A stretch of 64,000 nt of DNA from CALOCN01 sp942491735 (GCA_942491735.1 CALOCN010000014.1:2418001-2482000), one strand, 5' to 3'; numbered from the stretch's first letter, positions 31,776 through 42,200 are shown. Translations and numbers: made by a program. The notes: generated by a model from the sequence alone, not told the origin.

Positions 31776-33923
31776 CTAGGGCTTCTTGAGTTTCTTCTTG
31801 AGCCGATCGAGGAGTCCCGGGTCCTTGATCGTGTCTTCCAGCAGCTCCTCCAGCTTGTCCGTCTGCTCGTCCTTCGCCCGCTCCGCGGCGCGGGCGGCAA
31901 AACGATCCCAGTCGAAGAGAACCTCGGGGGACTGCGGGGTGCCCCGGACCGCGAGGTCGATGGGGATCCGCCCCGACGCGTCGGTCACGTGACGGGCCAG
32001 GACATCCAGACCGGAGGGAAGCGTCACCCGATCCGCATCCACCAGAAGGAGACCATCGAGGGCCAGCGTCCGATCGAGCCCCACCGAACCCCCGAAGCGC
32101 CAGCGCAGGCCGTCCTGGTCCAGTCCCAGACTGTCCACCACCACCCGGCCTTCCTTGACCTCGACCACCCCGATCAGATCCCGGAACTTCCACCGCTTGG
32201 GATCGGCGCCCTTCAGCTGAAGACGCTCGATCACCTCGGTCACCCCAGGAAATCCTTCAAAGACCCCGTCGCTGACCCGGAAGTTCACCCCGGCATCCAG
32301 CCCCTCGGTGCCGGTGCCGATCCCGACCAGCCCGAAGGTCCCGTCCATGCGACCGGTGATGCGGCCGGTGGGGAGTCGGGATGCGGTCCAGGGCCCCACA
32401 TCCACCCCCCGCACGTTTCCGGTGAGCCGCAGGGTGGACTCGGCCTGATCGCCGGTCCCGGGAGTCCATCCCCCCACCGCATCGACACGCCCCCCGGCCA
32501 TCGCCCCTTCGAAGGATTCCAGGACCCACATCTCCCCCTCCCGGGTGATGCGGCCGCTTCCTTCGGTGAGCGGAGCATCGGCCAGGGCGACCGTGACCTC
32601 GCGCAGGGTGATCACATCCCCTTCGATCTGCAGGACCCCGCTCGTGGCGGGAAAGATCCGTTCGGAACGGACAACCACCAGGTCCCGCAGGCGCACCGAC
32701 CCGTTGGGACGCGGGGGACCGTCCCCCTGTCGCGCCACCGAGAGGTCCAGGGTGAGCGTCCCCCCGGTGAGTCCATTGCCGGCAAGTTGCCGTGGACCGA
32801 GAACCCCCTCCAGCGCCGGCGCCGCAACCGTTCCGGCCAGACCGGCCACGAGGAGTCCGGCCGGCACATCGTAACGACCGGTGACCTCGAGCGGATGACT
32901 GCCCACGTACACCGTGGCCTTCGTGATCGCTCCGCCGTTCCCGTCGAACCGCATGGCGGCTTCGCCCCGCACCCGCTCGCGGGCCCCTTCCCCCAGGATC
33001 ATCGAAGCCTCGGTGATCCGCGCCAGACCGGAGATCCGGGCTCCGGCCGTGCCCATGCCCACCACGAGGTCCTCGACCGCGATCGTCCCCGCCGGTTCAT
33101 AGGGAGCGATGAGCGCGGCCTGCTCCTCCCCGGCCAGGGGGATCAGACGGTCCAGCTCCACCGGGTCCACCCCGCCCCGCAGTTCCCCGATCCATCCCTC
33201 GGCGGTCTGCTCCAGCTCCCCGGCCAGGGTGGCCTCCAGTTCCAGGACGCCCACCACCAACGACTCCACGACAAGTCGGGTCCCCGCGGGATTCAGCTGC
33301 ATGCGGGAGGCCAGCGACACATCCCCGATCTCCCGCACGGCCCCTGCACCGTGCTGGCGGAGCTCGTCGATCCCCCCCGAGGCTTCGATGGTCGATCCGG
33401 TGGCGGGATCCATGACGTAGCTTCCGCTCATCCCGAGGCCGGCCAGTTCGAATCCCCCCGAGGGGGTCTCGCGACGGAACGATCCGTCCCGCACTTCCCA
33501 GCGTCGCACGCCCAGGAATGCGAACACCGGGGACCGCGAGAGACCGTCGCTCTCCCGCGTGGTGGCCCGTGTCGCCACCCGCGGCCGTTCCAGGACCACG
33601 CGCTCCAGGCCGACTTCCTTGCGCAGGAGCGGAAGGAGACGCAGGGTCGCATCCACGCGGTCCACTTGGGCGTTGAGGCTCCCATCCGGAGCGACCACCG
33701 AGAGGGAATCGATTCGGAAGTGGACGCCGCCCAACCCCAGGGCGGTGGAGGCGGGTCCGGCTTCGATGGCATAGCCGGTGGAGCCGCGGACGCGATCGAG
33801 CACGTTCTGTTTGATCGACTCCGAGTCCACGAAACGAACGGCAATGAACGGCAGGGCAACGAGGACGACGAGGAACCCGGCACCGATCAGGAGCGGACGA
33901 CGACGCAGGCGACGCCCGCTCAC
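31776..33923 (-). CDS. AsmA-like envelope protein
   Basis: 715-residue protein with one N-terminal membrane helix (residues 10-30, PLLIGAGFLVVLVALPFIAV) and a long periplasmic part of repetitive beta-strands. The phrases GSTGYAIEAGPAS (near 50), FRVSDGVFEGFPGV (near 575) and DLAVRGTPQSPEVLFDWDRF (near 660) are typical of AsmA/AsmA_2 proteins, which belong to the bridge-like lipid transport superfamily with TamB. The C-terminus is charged and ends in a Lys-rich helix (LLDRLKKKLKKP). The GTG start overlaps the BatE stop (GTGA), so it is the last cistron of the Bat operon, an unusual neighbour. A role in phospholipid transport to the outer membrane is likely by family only. Confidence 0.85.
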   Translation of the reverse strand: MSGRRLRRRPLLIGAGFLVVLVALPFIAVRFVDSESIKQNVLDRVRGSTGYAIEAGPASTALGLGGVHFRIDSLSVVAPDGSLNAQVDRVDATLRLLPLLRKEVGLERVVLERPRVATRATTRESDGLSRSPVFAFLGVRRWEVRDGSFRRETPSGGFELAGLGMSGSYVMDPATGSTIEASGGIDELRQHGAGAVREIGDVSLASRMQLNPAGTRLVVESLVVGVLELEATLAGELEQTAEGWIGELRGGVDPVELDRLIPLAGEEQAALIAPYEPAGTIAVEDLVVGMGTAGARISGLARITEASMILGEGARERVRGEAAMRFDGNGGAITKATVYVGSHPLEVTGRYDVPAGLLVAGLAGTVAAPALEGVLGPRQLAGNGLTGGTLTLDLSVARQGDGPPRPNGSVRLRDLVVVRSERIFPATSGVLQIEGDVITLREVTVALADAPLTEGSGRITREGEMWVLESFEGAMAGGRVDAVGGWTPGTGDQAESTLRLTGNVRGVDVGPWTASRLPTGRITGRMDGTFGLVGIGTGTEGLDAGVNFRVSDGVFEGFPGVTEVIERLQLKGADPKRWKFRDLIGVVEVKEGRVVVDSLGLDQDGLRWRFGGSVGLDRTLALDGLLLVDADRVTLPSGLDVLARHVTDASGRIPIDLAVRGTPQSPEVLFDWDRFAARAAERAKDEQTDKLEELLEDTIKDPGLLDRLKKKLKKP

Positions 33924-34669
33924 AGGGCCGCCAGCGCTTCGCCCGGGGCCCACCCCTGGAGCTTCTCGGAAACACGGATCTCGAACCAACCGGAACTCTC
34001 GCGCAGCACATCCACCTCGGTTCCATCATGAAGCCGGAAGGACACGGTGTAGTCGGTGCCGGGGCCGGATCGGATCTCCACTTCCGGTTGCACGAGGACG
34101 GCTTCGCTTCGCCCGGAGACCTGACTCCACTCGAACAGGAGCGCCGCGCAGAGCAGGAGCGTCACGCCCCCCAGCACCGCCTGGAGCACCGAGGCCCCGG
34201 TCCTCTCCCGTAGCACCCGCAGGCGCAGGGCGGCAACGACGCACAGCGCGGTCACGACGATCAGGAGCAGCGCCGCGGCCCGTTCCGGCCCCAGTCGCAG
34301 GCGACCGATCCAGGCCATGCGTGAATCCCCGCTCGCGTCCGGCTTCACGTCCTGGGTCAACGAGCGGGCGTATTCCAGGTTGAGCCGCGCGCTCTCGTAG
34401 TTGGAGCGCTGGGCGAGGGCCCGTCGCAGATGGAGAATGGCCAGGCCGAGTTGGCCCTGCTTGAGGTAGGCGTTGCCCAGGTTGTACTCGAGTTCCGGCG
34501 CGGAAAGACCGTCGTCGAGCAACTGCGCGTACAGGGCCGCCGCCCGGGCGAAGTCGCCATCCTGATAGGCCTGGTTCCCCTCCAGGAACCGCTCCGCCGC
34601 CCCCGGCGGAGGCACGGCCAGGGCGGGACCCGCCACCAGCATGCAGAGGATCACCCAGAACCCCTTCAT
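33920..34669 (-). CDS. batE: BatE-like TPR and SH3-domain membrane protein
   Basis: 249-residue protein with a signal peptide (MKGFWVILCMLVAGPALA). TPR units lie at about 25-105 (FLEGNQAYQDGDFARAAALY, LEYNLGNAYLKQGQLGLAI). Two membrane helices are at about 130-150 and 165-183. A C-terminal bacterial SH3 domain (RSGPGTDYTVSFRLHDGTEV ... GWAPGEALAAL) occupies about 195-249. This is the BatE layout of Bacteroidetes-type aerotolerance operons, thought to help assemble the VWA/MoxR envelope complex. ATGA overlap with the BatD stop. Confidence 0.87.
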   Translation of the reverse strand: MKGFWVILCMLVAGPALAVPPPGAAERFLEGNQAYQDGDFARAAALYAQLLDDGLSAPELEYNLGNAYLKQGQLGLAILHLRRALAQRSNYESARLNLEYARSLTQDVKPDASGDSRMAWIGRLRLGPERAAALLLIVVTALCVVAALRLRVLRERTGASVLQAVLGGVTLLLCAALLFEWSQVSGRSEAVLVQPEVEIRSGPGTDYTVSFRLHDGTEVDVLRESSGWFEIRVSEKLQGWAPGEALAAL

Positions 34670-36432
34670 CGCACGGCCTCCAGACGGTCGATCCATGTCC
34701 CCGCCTCGGCGATCCAATCCCCGTCCCCGGACTCCCCCCCCGACGGGGCAAAGCGTGCCGCATCGCACCCGTCGAGAAACGCGAGGAGCGCCGACTCGTC
34801 CAGGCCCAGACCGCTCACCGTCCCCGCCACCTGTTCCCGGGTGATCCCGGCCGAAGGAAGATTGAACCGATCGGCGACATAGCCGCGTACCGCCTCCGCG
34901 GCCAGGCCGGCCCGCTCCTCGGCCGGGCTCTGGCCCGCGGTCCTGAGAATCCGTCGTGCCTCCCGCGCGGCGCGGCTCCGGCGGCTCAGGGCCACATCCG
35001 ATCCGAACCGGCGCCGGCGGCGTTCCCATCCCCACAACCCCGCATAGGCCAGCACGGGCAGCGGAAGCAGAACGAGCCAGCGCAACACGCGGCGCCCTAC
35101 GGTGGAGGTTTCGACAAACGCGGGCATCGCGGTTTCGATGAACCGGATATCCCTCCCCACCACCTCGATGTCTCCCCGGGCGGGACCGGAGTTCCCGGGC
35201 TCACCGGACGCCGCGGCCGCGGACACGAGCAGGGTGATGGGTTCCGTGCTCAGGTCCCGGTACCGCCCGGTCCGGGGCGAGAAGACGGGAACCCGCACGG
35301 CGGGGATCACCTGACGCCCGGCGGTCAACGGCACGAGAACGTACTGCTGGGTCACCGTCCCGCCGAAGCTGAGCCCGCGCATCTCCTCGATTCGGTTGGG
35401 CTGTGATGGATAGACGCGGAACCCCGGCAGGTCGGGCAGGGGGATCGACTCCAGGGTGCGCAGGTTGCCCTGGCCGCTGACCTTGAGGATGAGGGTGACC
35501 GGGTCGTTCTGGGCCACCTCGGTCGCGTCCACCGAGACATCCAGCCGGAAGTCCCCCACCACCCCGTCGAACCCGGGAGGCGGATTGGGTGGAAAGGGCT
35601 TCACGTCCAGTTCGATGGGATCCGTACGCAACACCATGCGGGTTCCGTCGAATCGTCCCATGAGACGGCGAAAGGGATCCTGACTCCCCCGGGACTGCGC
35701 CTTGCGCACCGTGGCCTGCAACACCGCTTCCCCGATGGTCAACCGTCCCGGCGTGGTCGGGAAGACCGCCATGGCCACTTCCAGGACCTGATACCGCTTG
35801 CCGTCGAGGGTTTCCATACGGGCTTCCTGGTTGGGCAGTTGTTCCTTCCAGAACCCCTCCGTGGTGGGAGGGGAAAACCCGGGGCTCTCGAGCAGGGTGA
35901 GCTGGGAGTAGAGCCGCACCCGATAGGTCACCTGTTGTCCAAGAAAGGGATTCGCGTTGTCCACCGAGGCACGCACGAAGATCTGATCGGATCCGGTGGT
36001 GCTCTGGCTCCCGCCGCCACCCGCCACCGGTGGCGGTGCGGGGGCGTTGGAAGCGGACACGACGAGGGTGATCGGCTTCGTCTTCACGATCCCGTCGTCG
36101 TCTTCCACCGTGATCTCCCCCACGGTGAAGGTCCCTTCCCTGCGCGGGATGAGCACGTAGCGACGGGTCACGCTGGAGGACATGCGTCCGTTGACCAGGC
36201 TGAAGTTGCGGGACGTGCCGGCGGGAAACATGTCGAAGTCGGTGGTCAGGTCCGGAAGCTTGGGTTCCGGAAGGCTCTGCGCCCCGCTGGACACGGTGAC
36301 GATGAGCGTGGTCTGCTCCCCCACCCGGCAGGTGGGAGGATCGAGGAGTGCCTCGATTTCGAGCGCCGAAGCGACCCCCGGCAGCAGGAGCATCGCCAGG
36401 ATGGCGGCGACCACGGAAACGCGGCCGATCAC
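34666..36432 (-). CDS. batD: BatD-like oxygen-tolerance protein
   Basis: 588-residue membrane protein. The signal (VIGRVSVVAAILAMLLLPGVASA) is followed by several beta-sandwich domains (about 25-430), with the conserved run VGEQTTLIVTVSSGAQSLPE at the start and FLGQQVTYRVRLYSQLTL near 175. A membrane helix lies at about 463-482 and a cytoplasmic helical tail continues to the end. BatD contacts the BatA/B VWA proteins. The GTG start overlaps the BatC stop (GTGA). The function (stress or oxygen tolerance) is known only genetically for the family. Confidence 0.9.
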   Translation of the reverse strand: MIGRVSVVAAILAMLLLPGVASALEIEALLDPPTCRVGEQTTLIVTVSSGAQSLPEPKLPDLTTDFDMFPAGTSRNFSLVNGRMSSSVTRRYVLIPRREGTFTVGEITVEDDDGIVKTKPITLVVSASNAPAPPPVAGGGGSQSTTGSDQIFVRASVDNANPFLGQQVTYRVRLYSQLTLLESPGFSPPTTEGFWKEQLPNQEARMETLDGKRYQVLEVAMAVFPTTPGRLTIGEAVLQATVRKAQSRGSQDPFRRLMGRFDGTRMVLRTDPIELDVKPFPPNPPPGFDGVVGDFRLDVSVDATEVAQNDPVTLILKVSGQGNLRTLESIPLPDLPGFRVYPSQPNRIEEMRGLSFGGTVTQQYVLVPLTAGRQVIPAVRVPVFSPRTGRYRDLSTEPITLLVSAAAASGEPGNSGPARGDIEVVGRDIRFIETAMPAFVETSTVGRRVLRWLVLLPLPVLAYAGLWGWERRRRRFGSDVALSRRSRAAREARRILRTAGQSPAEERAGLAAEAVRGYVADRFNLPSAGITREQVAGTVSGLGLDESALLAFLDGCDAARFAPSGGESGDGDWIAEAGTWIDRLEAVR

Positions 36433-37250
36433 CAGTCCTTCTCCGCGGCCTTCTTGCGGGCACCCTGCAACCGCTGGCGGATGAGATCCCGTTCGCTGGG
36501 GGTGATCTGGTCGAGGAGCTTGCGGGCATCCTCGGCGCTCAACAGCTGCTCCGGAGCCTGGGGCTGGCCCCGGGAGGGGTCCTGCTCTCCGTCTTCCTCC
36601 GACTCGTCCTGGTCCTGGGGATCCTGCGGCTGTTCGCCCTGCGATGAATCGGGGGGAGACGATTCGTTGTCGGAGTTCTGGTTCTGCTCGTCCTGGCTGG
36701 AGTCCTGTTGTTGGGTGCTGTCCGGCGGCGCCCCCTGGGAATCCTGGTTCTCCCCTTCCTGATCCTGGTCCTCGTTCGGTTCCTGATCCTCCTCCTGTTG
36801 TTCCTGGTCCTGTTCCTGCTCCTGGTCTTCCAGCATCTTCCGGATGAGTTCGTAGTTGAACCGCGCATCCTCGTGGTCCGGGTTTTCCCGCAACGCGGCC
36901 CGATAGGCTTCGAGCGCGTTGGCGAAATCCTGCCCCTCGACCAGGGTGTTGCCCAGGTTGTAGGCCGCGTCGCCGGCCGGGACCCCGGCCGAGCCGGCCG
37001 CGCTGCGGAACGCTTCCGCCGCCGCCTTGTAGTTCTGCCCCCGGAACGCGGCCGTCCCCAGGTTGTAGTCGTTGACCGGGTTCGCGTCCACGCGCTGCGC
37101 CCTGCCGAACGCCTCGGCCGCGCCCACCCAGTCCCCTGCTTCCATGCGGGCCAGACCCTGCTTGGCTTCCCGGGAGCCCGGATCGAGAAACGGACCGGCG
37201 AACTGCCAGACCGAGACCAGAAGCAGGAGTCCGCTCGCCGGCCATACCAT
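36429..37250 (-). CDS. batC: BatC-like TPR protein with Gln/Glu/Asp-rich linker
   Basis: 273-residue protein. A hydrophobic N-terminal anchor (MVWPASGLLLLVSVWQFAG) precedes TPR units at about 28-130 (EAKQGLARMEAGDWVGAAEA, AYNLGNTLVEGQDFANALEA). Residues about 140-232 are an extreme low-complexity stretch of Gln, Glu, Asp, Ser and Pro (DQEQEQDQEQQEEDQE and similar). The C-terminus (LLSAEDARKLLDQITPSERDLI) is an amphipathic helix conserved in BatC proteins. The ATG at 37250 follows the BatB stop by 36 bases. TPR plus acidic linker is known from BatC of other phyla. Confidence 0.88.
   Translation of the reverse strand: MVWPASGLLLLVSVWQFAGPFLDPGSREAKQGLARMEAGDWVGAAEAFGRAQRVDANPVNDYNLGTAAFRGQNYKAAAEAFRSAAGSAGVPAGDAAYNLGNTLVEGQDFANALEAYRAALRENPDHEDARFNYELIRKMLEDQEQEQDQEQQEEDQEPNEDQDQEGENQDSQGAPPDSTQQQDSSQDEQNQNSDNESSPPDSSQGEQPQDPQDQDESEEDGEQDPSRGQPQAPEQLLSAEDARKLLDQITPSERDLIRQRLQGARKKAAEKDW
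36570..36840 (-). repeat. low-complexity Gln/Glu/Asp coding stretch in batC
   Basis: The minus strand is built from short GAG/CAG/GAC-type codon runs giving E, Q and D. Base composition is visibly different from neighbours (runs of tcctg/ctcct on the plus strand). It is prone to slippage and yields long spurious frames on the other strand. Confidence 0.65.
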
Positions 37251-37286
37251 TATCGTGACCTCCCGCTGCGGCTGGGTTTCCGTTGA

Positions 37287-38306
37287 TCAGACCACATCCC
37301 GTTGCCTCCGCCCTTCCGGGACCAGAAGAGCCATCAGGAGAAACAGGGCGCCGAGACCGGCCGGAACCTGGAAGCGCTCCTCCACCCGTCGCCGGATCCC
37401 CCCGCCCAACTCGCCCCGTTCCAACCGCTCGAAGTAGCTCAGCATGTCGCCCACCTCGCGTCCCTGCAAGGTGGCCGGGAAATACTGTCCTCCGGTGCGC
37501 TCGGCCAGGGCGCCGAGGGTGGTTTCGTCCAGACGCGAGAGCACCACCTCGCCGGAACGGTCCTTCTTGTAGCCGGACAACGTGCCCCGTTCGTCCCGCA
37601 GGGGGATCGGTTCCCCCCCCGGCGTGCCCACCCCGACGGTCAGGATGGGGATCCCGACCTCGTTGTATTCCTCGAGAATCGGGAAGGGGTCACCGTCGTG
37701 GCTCTCCCCGTCGCTGAACAGCACCACGGCCGCCGAGGCGGTGGTGCTCTCGCTGCGGGTCAGCATGTCCAGCGCGCCGCGGAGCGCGGCCTCCAGGTTG
37801 GTTCCGGGGTCCGGCAACAGATCCACCTCGACCGCGTCGAGAAAGAGATTGGCCCCCGCGACATCGGCGGTCAAGGGACAGAGGGGAAAGGCCGTTCCGG
37901 CGAAGATGACCAGGCCGATCTTGTCCCCCTCCAGACCGTCCATGAGCTCGCGGATCTCGAGTTTGGACCGCTCGAGGCGGGAGGGCACCACGTCGTTGGC
38001 CTCCATGCTGAGGCTGGTGTCGAGCAGCACCACCACCTCGATACCCTGTCGATCCACCTGGACCAGACGCGCGGCGACCTGGGGACGCGCCGCGGCCAGG
38101 ACCGCGAATCCCAGGGCGATGAGGGCGAGGGAGAGACGCACGCCACGCCGCCAACGGGACCGCCCGGGAGCCAGCGGGACCCAGAGCGACTCGTCCGCCC
38201 AGCGACGCAGACGGCGGGAACGCAGACCGGCCCCGATCACCCCCAGCCCCGCGAAGAGGGGGACCAGCCAGATCAAATGCAGGAGATGCGGGCTTCCGAA
38301 TTCCAT
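37287..38306 (-). CDS. batB: BatB-like VWA-domain membrane protein
   Basis: 339-residue inner-membrane protein. Two N-terminal helices (about 10-28 and 55-72) precede a von Willebrand A domain at about 88-300. The MIDAS motif D-x-S-x-S is in VVVLLDTSLSMEANDV, the Thr in DPGTNLEAAL and the Asp in VVLFSDGESHDGD. A final helix lies at about 312-330. It pairs with BatA; both bind metal and probably ligand proteins. ATG lies 2 bases after the BatA stop. Confidence 0.9.
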   Translation of the reverse strand: MEFGSPHLLHLIWLVPLFAGLGVIGAGLRSRRLRRWADESLWVPLAPGRSRWRRGVRLSLALIALGFAVLAAARPQVAARLVQVDRQGIEVVVLLDTSLSMEANDVVPSRLERSKLEIRELMDGLEGDKIGLVIFAGTAFPLCPLTADVAGANLFLDAVEVDLLPDPGTNLEAALRGALDMLTRSESTTASAAVVLFSDGESHDGDPFPILEEYNEVGIPILTVGVGTPGGEPIPLRDERGTLSGYKKDRSGEVVLSRLDETTLGALAERTGGQYFPATLQGREVGDMLSYFERLERGELGGGIRRRVEERFQVPAGLGALFLLMALLVPEGRRQRDVV

Positions 38307-38308
38307 GG

Positions 38309-39289
38309 TCAGGGGATCCTGCTCGCCACGCCCTCGGAGACGAGCATGGTACCGGCCAGGAGAAGCGCGGCGGCCAGGGCGATCCAGGGACCGTTTTCCG
38401 TGTACTGGACGTACTCCACCGTCTCGGCCTCGCTCCGCTCCATCTGGTCGATCTCGGCGTAGATCGACTCCAGGGCCTCGGCGCTGGTGGCGCGCCAGTA
38501 GCGCCCCCCGGTGATCTCGGCGATCTTCCCGAGGGTCTCCTCGTCGAGGCTGGCCTCGATGGTCTGATAGCGTCGGCCGAACACCGGATCATCGACCGGG
38601 ATCCGCGCCGGACCGTCCGTGCCGGCGCCGATGGTATAGACCCGCACCCCCAACGCGCGCGCCGCTTCCGCCGCGGTGATGGGGTCCACCTCTCCGGCAT
38701 TGTTCTGTCCGTCGGTGAGCAGGATCACCACCCGGCTCTCTCCCCGGGTATCGCGCAACCGGTTGACCGCGGTGGCCACGGCCAACCCGATCGCGGTCCC
38801 GTCGGGGATCCGCCCGAAGTCCACCTCGGCCAGGAGCGAGCGCACCATGCCGTAGTCGAGGGTGATGGGACACTGGGTATAGGCCCCGCCGGCGAAGACG
38901 ACCAGGCCGATCCGGTCCCCCTGGCGCCCCTCCACGAAGGTGTCGGCCACCCGCTTGGCCACCTCGAGACGGTTGGCCGGCTTGAAGTCCTCGGCCCGCA
39001 TGCTCCCGGAGACGTCCAGGGCCAACACGATGTCGATGCCCTCGCTGGTGATCTCGACCTTGGCCGCGCCGGACTGGGGACGAGCGAGGGCCACCACGAG
39101 CAGGATCGCGGCCAACGGATAACTCCAGCGAAAGACCTCGGCCAGCCGCGCCCGGATGCCGCGCACGGGGAAGAATCCGCCGTCGCCGATCGTGCTGTGG
39201 GCGCGGCTCCAACGCCGGCGGGCATCCCACAGGATGGCCACCGCCACCGGGATCAGCAGGAGAAGAAAGACCGGGTTCGCGAACCTCAT
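38309..39289 (-). CDS. batA: BatA-like VWA-domain membrane protein
   Basis: 326-residue inner-membrane protein. The BatA-type N-terminus MRFANPVFLLLLIPVAVAIL gives the first helix and a second lies at about 52-72. The VWA domain (about 85-290) has MIDAS residues in IVLALDVSGSMRAED, PDGTAIGLAVATAV and VVILLTDGQNNAGE. The last helix is at about 303-322. ATGA overlap with the upstream gene's stop. Order and sequence fit the second VWA gene set of Bat operons. Confidence 0.91.
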   Translation of the reverse strand: MRFANPVFLLLLIPVAVAILWDARRRWSRAHSTIGDGGFFPVRGIRARLAEVFRWSYPLAAILLVVALARPQSGAAKVEITSEGIDIVLALDVSGSMRAEDFKPANRLEVAKRVADTFVEGRQGDRIGLVVFAGGAYTQCPITLDYGMVRSLLAEVDFGRIPDGTAIGLAVATAVNRLRDTRGESRVVILLTDGQNNAGEVDPITAAEAARALGVRVYTIGAGTDGPARIPVDDPVFGRRYQTIEASLDEETLGKIAEITGGRYWRATSAEALESIYAEIDQMERSEAETVEYVQYTENGPWIALAAALLLAGTMLVSEGVASRIP

Positions 39290-40295
39290 GCCGTCTCCCG
39301 CGCGGGCCCCGAAGCGGTGTCCTCCGGTGCGACCCCCGGCGCCGGACGCGTCCACAGGGCGCTCGTCGATTCGAACCAGGACCGCCCCGCCTCCAGGGCG
39401 CGGGTGGCCGCCTGCGGCCCCGGATCCTGTTTGGCGAACTTCACCAGGTCGGCCTCATCGAGAATGGGAAGGAGCCCGTCGGCCACCGCCCCCCCGAAAC
39501 GTTCCGAGCCCAGGGCCGCCTCCCGGATCTCGTCCGTGGTCGACTCCACCGCCGGGATGCGGGTGCGGTCCTCCACGTACCCGCGGAGAATGAGGCTGAG
39601 CCGCGCGTAGTGCTCCTTGAGTTGCCCGCGCTGGACGAGGGCGGCTTCCTCCAGTTCGCGCAGGCCGCGGCGGGTGCGCTCCTCCGGACTGAGACGCCGC
39701 TCGGGGGCCAGGACTTCCCCGGGGGTCGAACGCCGCCGCCACAACAGGATGGCCAGGGCAACCAGCGCGGCCGCGGCCCCGAGGGCCAGCGCCACACGGC
39801 TCCAGCGCCAACGGGCCGCCACGGGGACCGGTTCATGGATGTCGCGAATGGGCGGTTTCTGTTGTGCCCCCACCGCCCCCCCCGGCGCGGCCATGGCCAG
39901 GCTCTCCGGAAGGGACGACACGATGGATACCGTATAGGGCGCCAGTTGGACCGGGACGTCCCCTGCCTCCCGTTGCAGGGTGAAGGGGATGCGCGAGACG
40001 TCGGCCTCCCCCACGTCGAAGAACGCCACCTCCATCCGCCAGCCCAGCGAGTCCGGTCCGAGATCGAGCGGTTCGGAAACCAGGACATCGATGGATCCGG
40101 CGGTCCCCGGGGCCGGCACGCCAAGCAGGCGGGCTCCCGGACCCGGGTTGGGGACGCGCACCTCCAGGGTGACCCGCTCGCCGATCCGCACCACCGAGGG
40201 GTTCACCGTGGCCGCCACCCGCAGCGTATCGGGCGCCGCCCCGCCGACGGCGGGGGGCATCGCCAACAGGAAGACCGCGAGGCCGGCGACCGGTC

Positions 40296-40299
<4 letters not shown>
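39286..40299 (-). CDS. Bat-operon membrane protein of the DUF4381/BatX type
   Basis: 337-residue protein. A signal peptide (MRPVAGLAVFLLAMPPAVGGA) precedes a beta-rich periplasmic domain (about 25-160, VRIGERVTLEVRVPNPGPGA). A membrane helix lies at about 190-207 (VALALGAAAALVALAILLW) and a cytoplasmic helical domain (RRGLRELEEAALVQRGQLKE ... SLILRGYVEDR) runs to the end. This layout occupies the place between DUF58 and BatA in many such operons. It shares the C-terminal helical fold with BatD and may form part of the same complex. ATGA overlaps on both sides. Confidence 0.75.
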
Positions 40300-41177
<878 letters not shown>

Positions 41178-41184
41178 CGGCGAA

Positions 41185-42168
41185 TCAGGGGACTTCGACC
41201 GAATCCAGGATCCGCTGGGCCACCTCGGCCGACGACATTTCCTCGGCTTCCGCCTCGAAGGTGAGGAGGATCCGGTGCCGCAGGACATCGAGGCCGATCG
41301 CCTTGACATCGTCCGGGGTCACGAACCCGCGCCCGCGCAGCAGCGCATGGGCCTGGGCGGCCCGGGCCAGGGAGATGGTGGCGCGGGGGGATGCCCCAAA
41401 GGCGATGAGCGGACCGAGGTCGAGACCGAACGAGCCCGGCTCCCGCGATGCGAAGACGATGTCGACGATATAGCGTTTGACCTTCTCGTCGACGTAGACC
41501 CCCCGCACCACGTCGCGCAGCCGCAGGATATCCCCCGCGTCCAGCACCGGGTCGAGGGTGACCGGCTCGGCCAGTCCGGCCTGTTCGAGGATGAGCAACT
41601 CCTCCTCGCGGGTGGGGTATCCCACCTCCACCTTGAGCAGGAACCGGTCCACCTGGGCTTCGGGCAGTGGGTACGTCCCCTCCTGCTCGATCGGGTTCTG
41701 GGTGGCCATGACGAGGAACGGTTTGGTCAGGACATGGGTGGTGTCCCCGATGGTCACCTGCCGTTCCTGCATGGCTTCCAGCAGGGCGCTCTGCACCTTG
41801 GCCGGGGCCCGGTTCACCTCGTCGGCCATGAGAAGGTTGGTGAAGATGGGCCCCCGCTTGACGGTGAAGTTGCCGTCCTTGGGATTGTAGATCTGGGTCC
41901 CGATCAGGTCCGCGGGGAGCAGATCCGGGGTGAACTGGATCCGCGAGAAGTCGATGCGCAAGGCACCGGCGAGGGACTTGATGGCCAGGGTCTTGGCCAG
42001 ACCGGGCACGCCTTCCAGGAGCACGTGACCGTCGGCGAGGAGGGCGATGAGCAGGCGTTCCACCATGCGCTTCTGCCCCACGATCACCCGGCCCACCTCC
42101 CCGGTGAGCCGCGTCAGGGCCTGGGATTCCTCCCGGACCCGGGCGTTGAGATCAGCAAGATCGAGCAC
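41185..42168 (-). CDS. moxR: MoxR-family AAA+ ATPase
   Basis: 327-residue AAA+ chaperone-like ATPase heading the Bat operon. Walker A is the MoxR-type LLEGVPGLAKTLAIKSLAG (about 44-62), Walker B LLMADEVNRAPAKVQ (about 106-120) and sensor 1 VMATQNPIEQEGTYPLPEAQ (about 147-166). GRGFVTPDDVKAIGLDVLRH near 280 belongs to the lid domain. It probably remodels the Bat VWA complex. I choose the GTG at 42168 (VLDLADLNARV) with AAGGAG about 7 bases upstream. The reading frame is open far beyond this, through the palindromic leader, but has no family similarity there. Confidence 0.93.
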   Translation of the reverse strand: MLDLADLNARVREESQALTRLTGEVGRVIVGQKRMVERLLIALLADGHVLLEGVPGLAKTLAIKSLAGALRIDFSRIQFTPDLLPADLIGTQIYNPKDGNFTVKRGPIFTNLLMADEVNRAPAKVQSALLEAMQERQVTIGDTTHVLTKPFLVMATQNPIEQEGTYPLPEAQVDRFLLKVEVGYPTREEELLILEQAGLAEPVTLDPVLDAGDILRLRDVVRGVYVDEKVKRYIVDIVFASREPGSFGLDLGPLIAFGASPRATISLARAAQAHALLRGRGFVTPDDVKAIGLDVLRHRILLTFEAEAEEMSSAEVAQRILDSVEVP

Positions 42169-42182
42169 AACCGTCTCCTTGG

Positions 42183-42200
42183 CCCGATCCCGGGATCGGG
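42183..42200. promoter_or_regulatory. 18-bp perfect palindrome in the moxR leader
   Basis: CCCGATCCC-GGGATCGGG, centred 24 bases upstream of the moxR GTG. The position between the presumed promoter and the ribosome-binding site suits a repressor site or an mRNA hairpin controlling the Bat operon. No T-run follows, so it is unlikely to be a terminator. Confidence 0.45.

Noticed and set aside
31776..31800. Terminator after the AsmA-like gene
   Set aside because: No hairpin followed by a T-run is present on the minus strand in the gap to 31574; the hairpin at 31701 is not followed by U residues.
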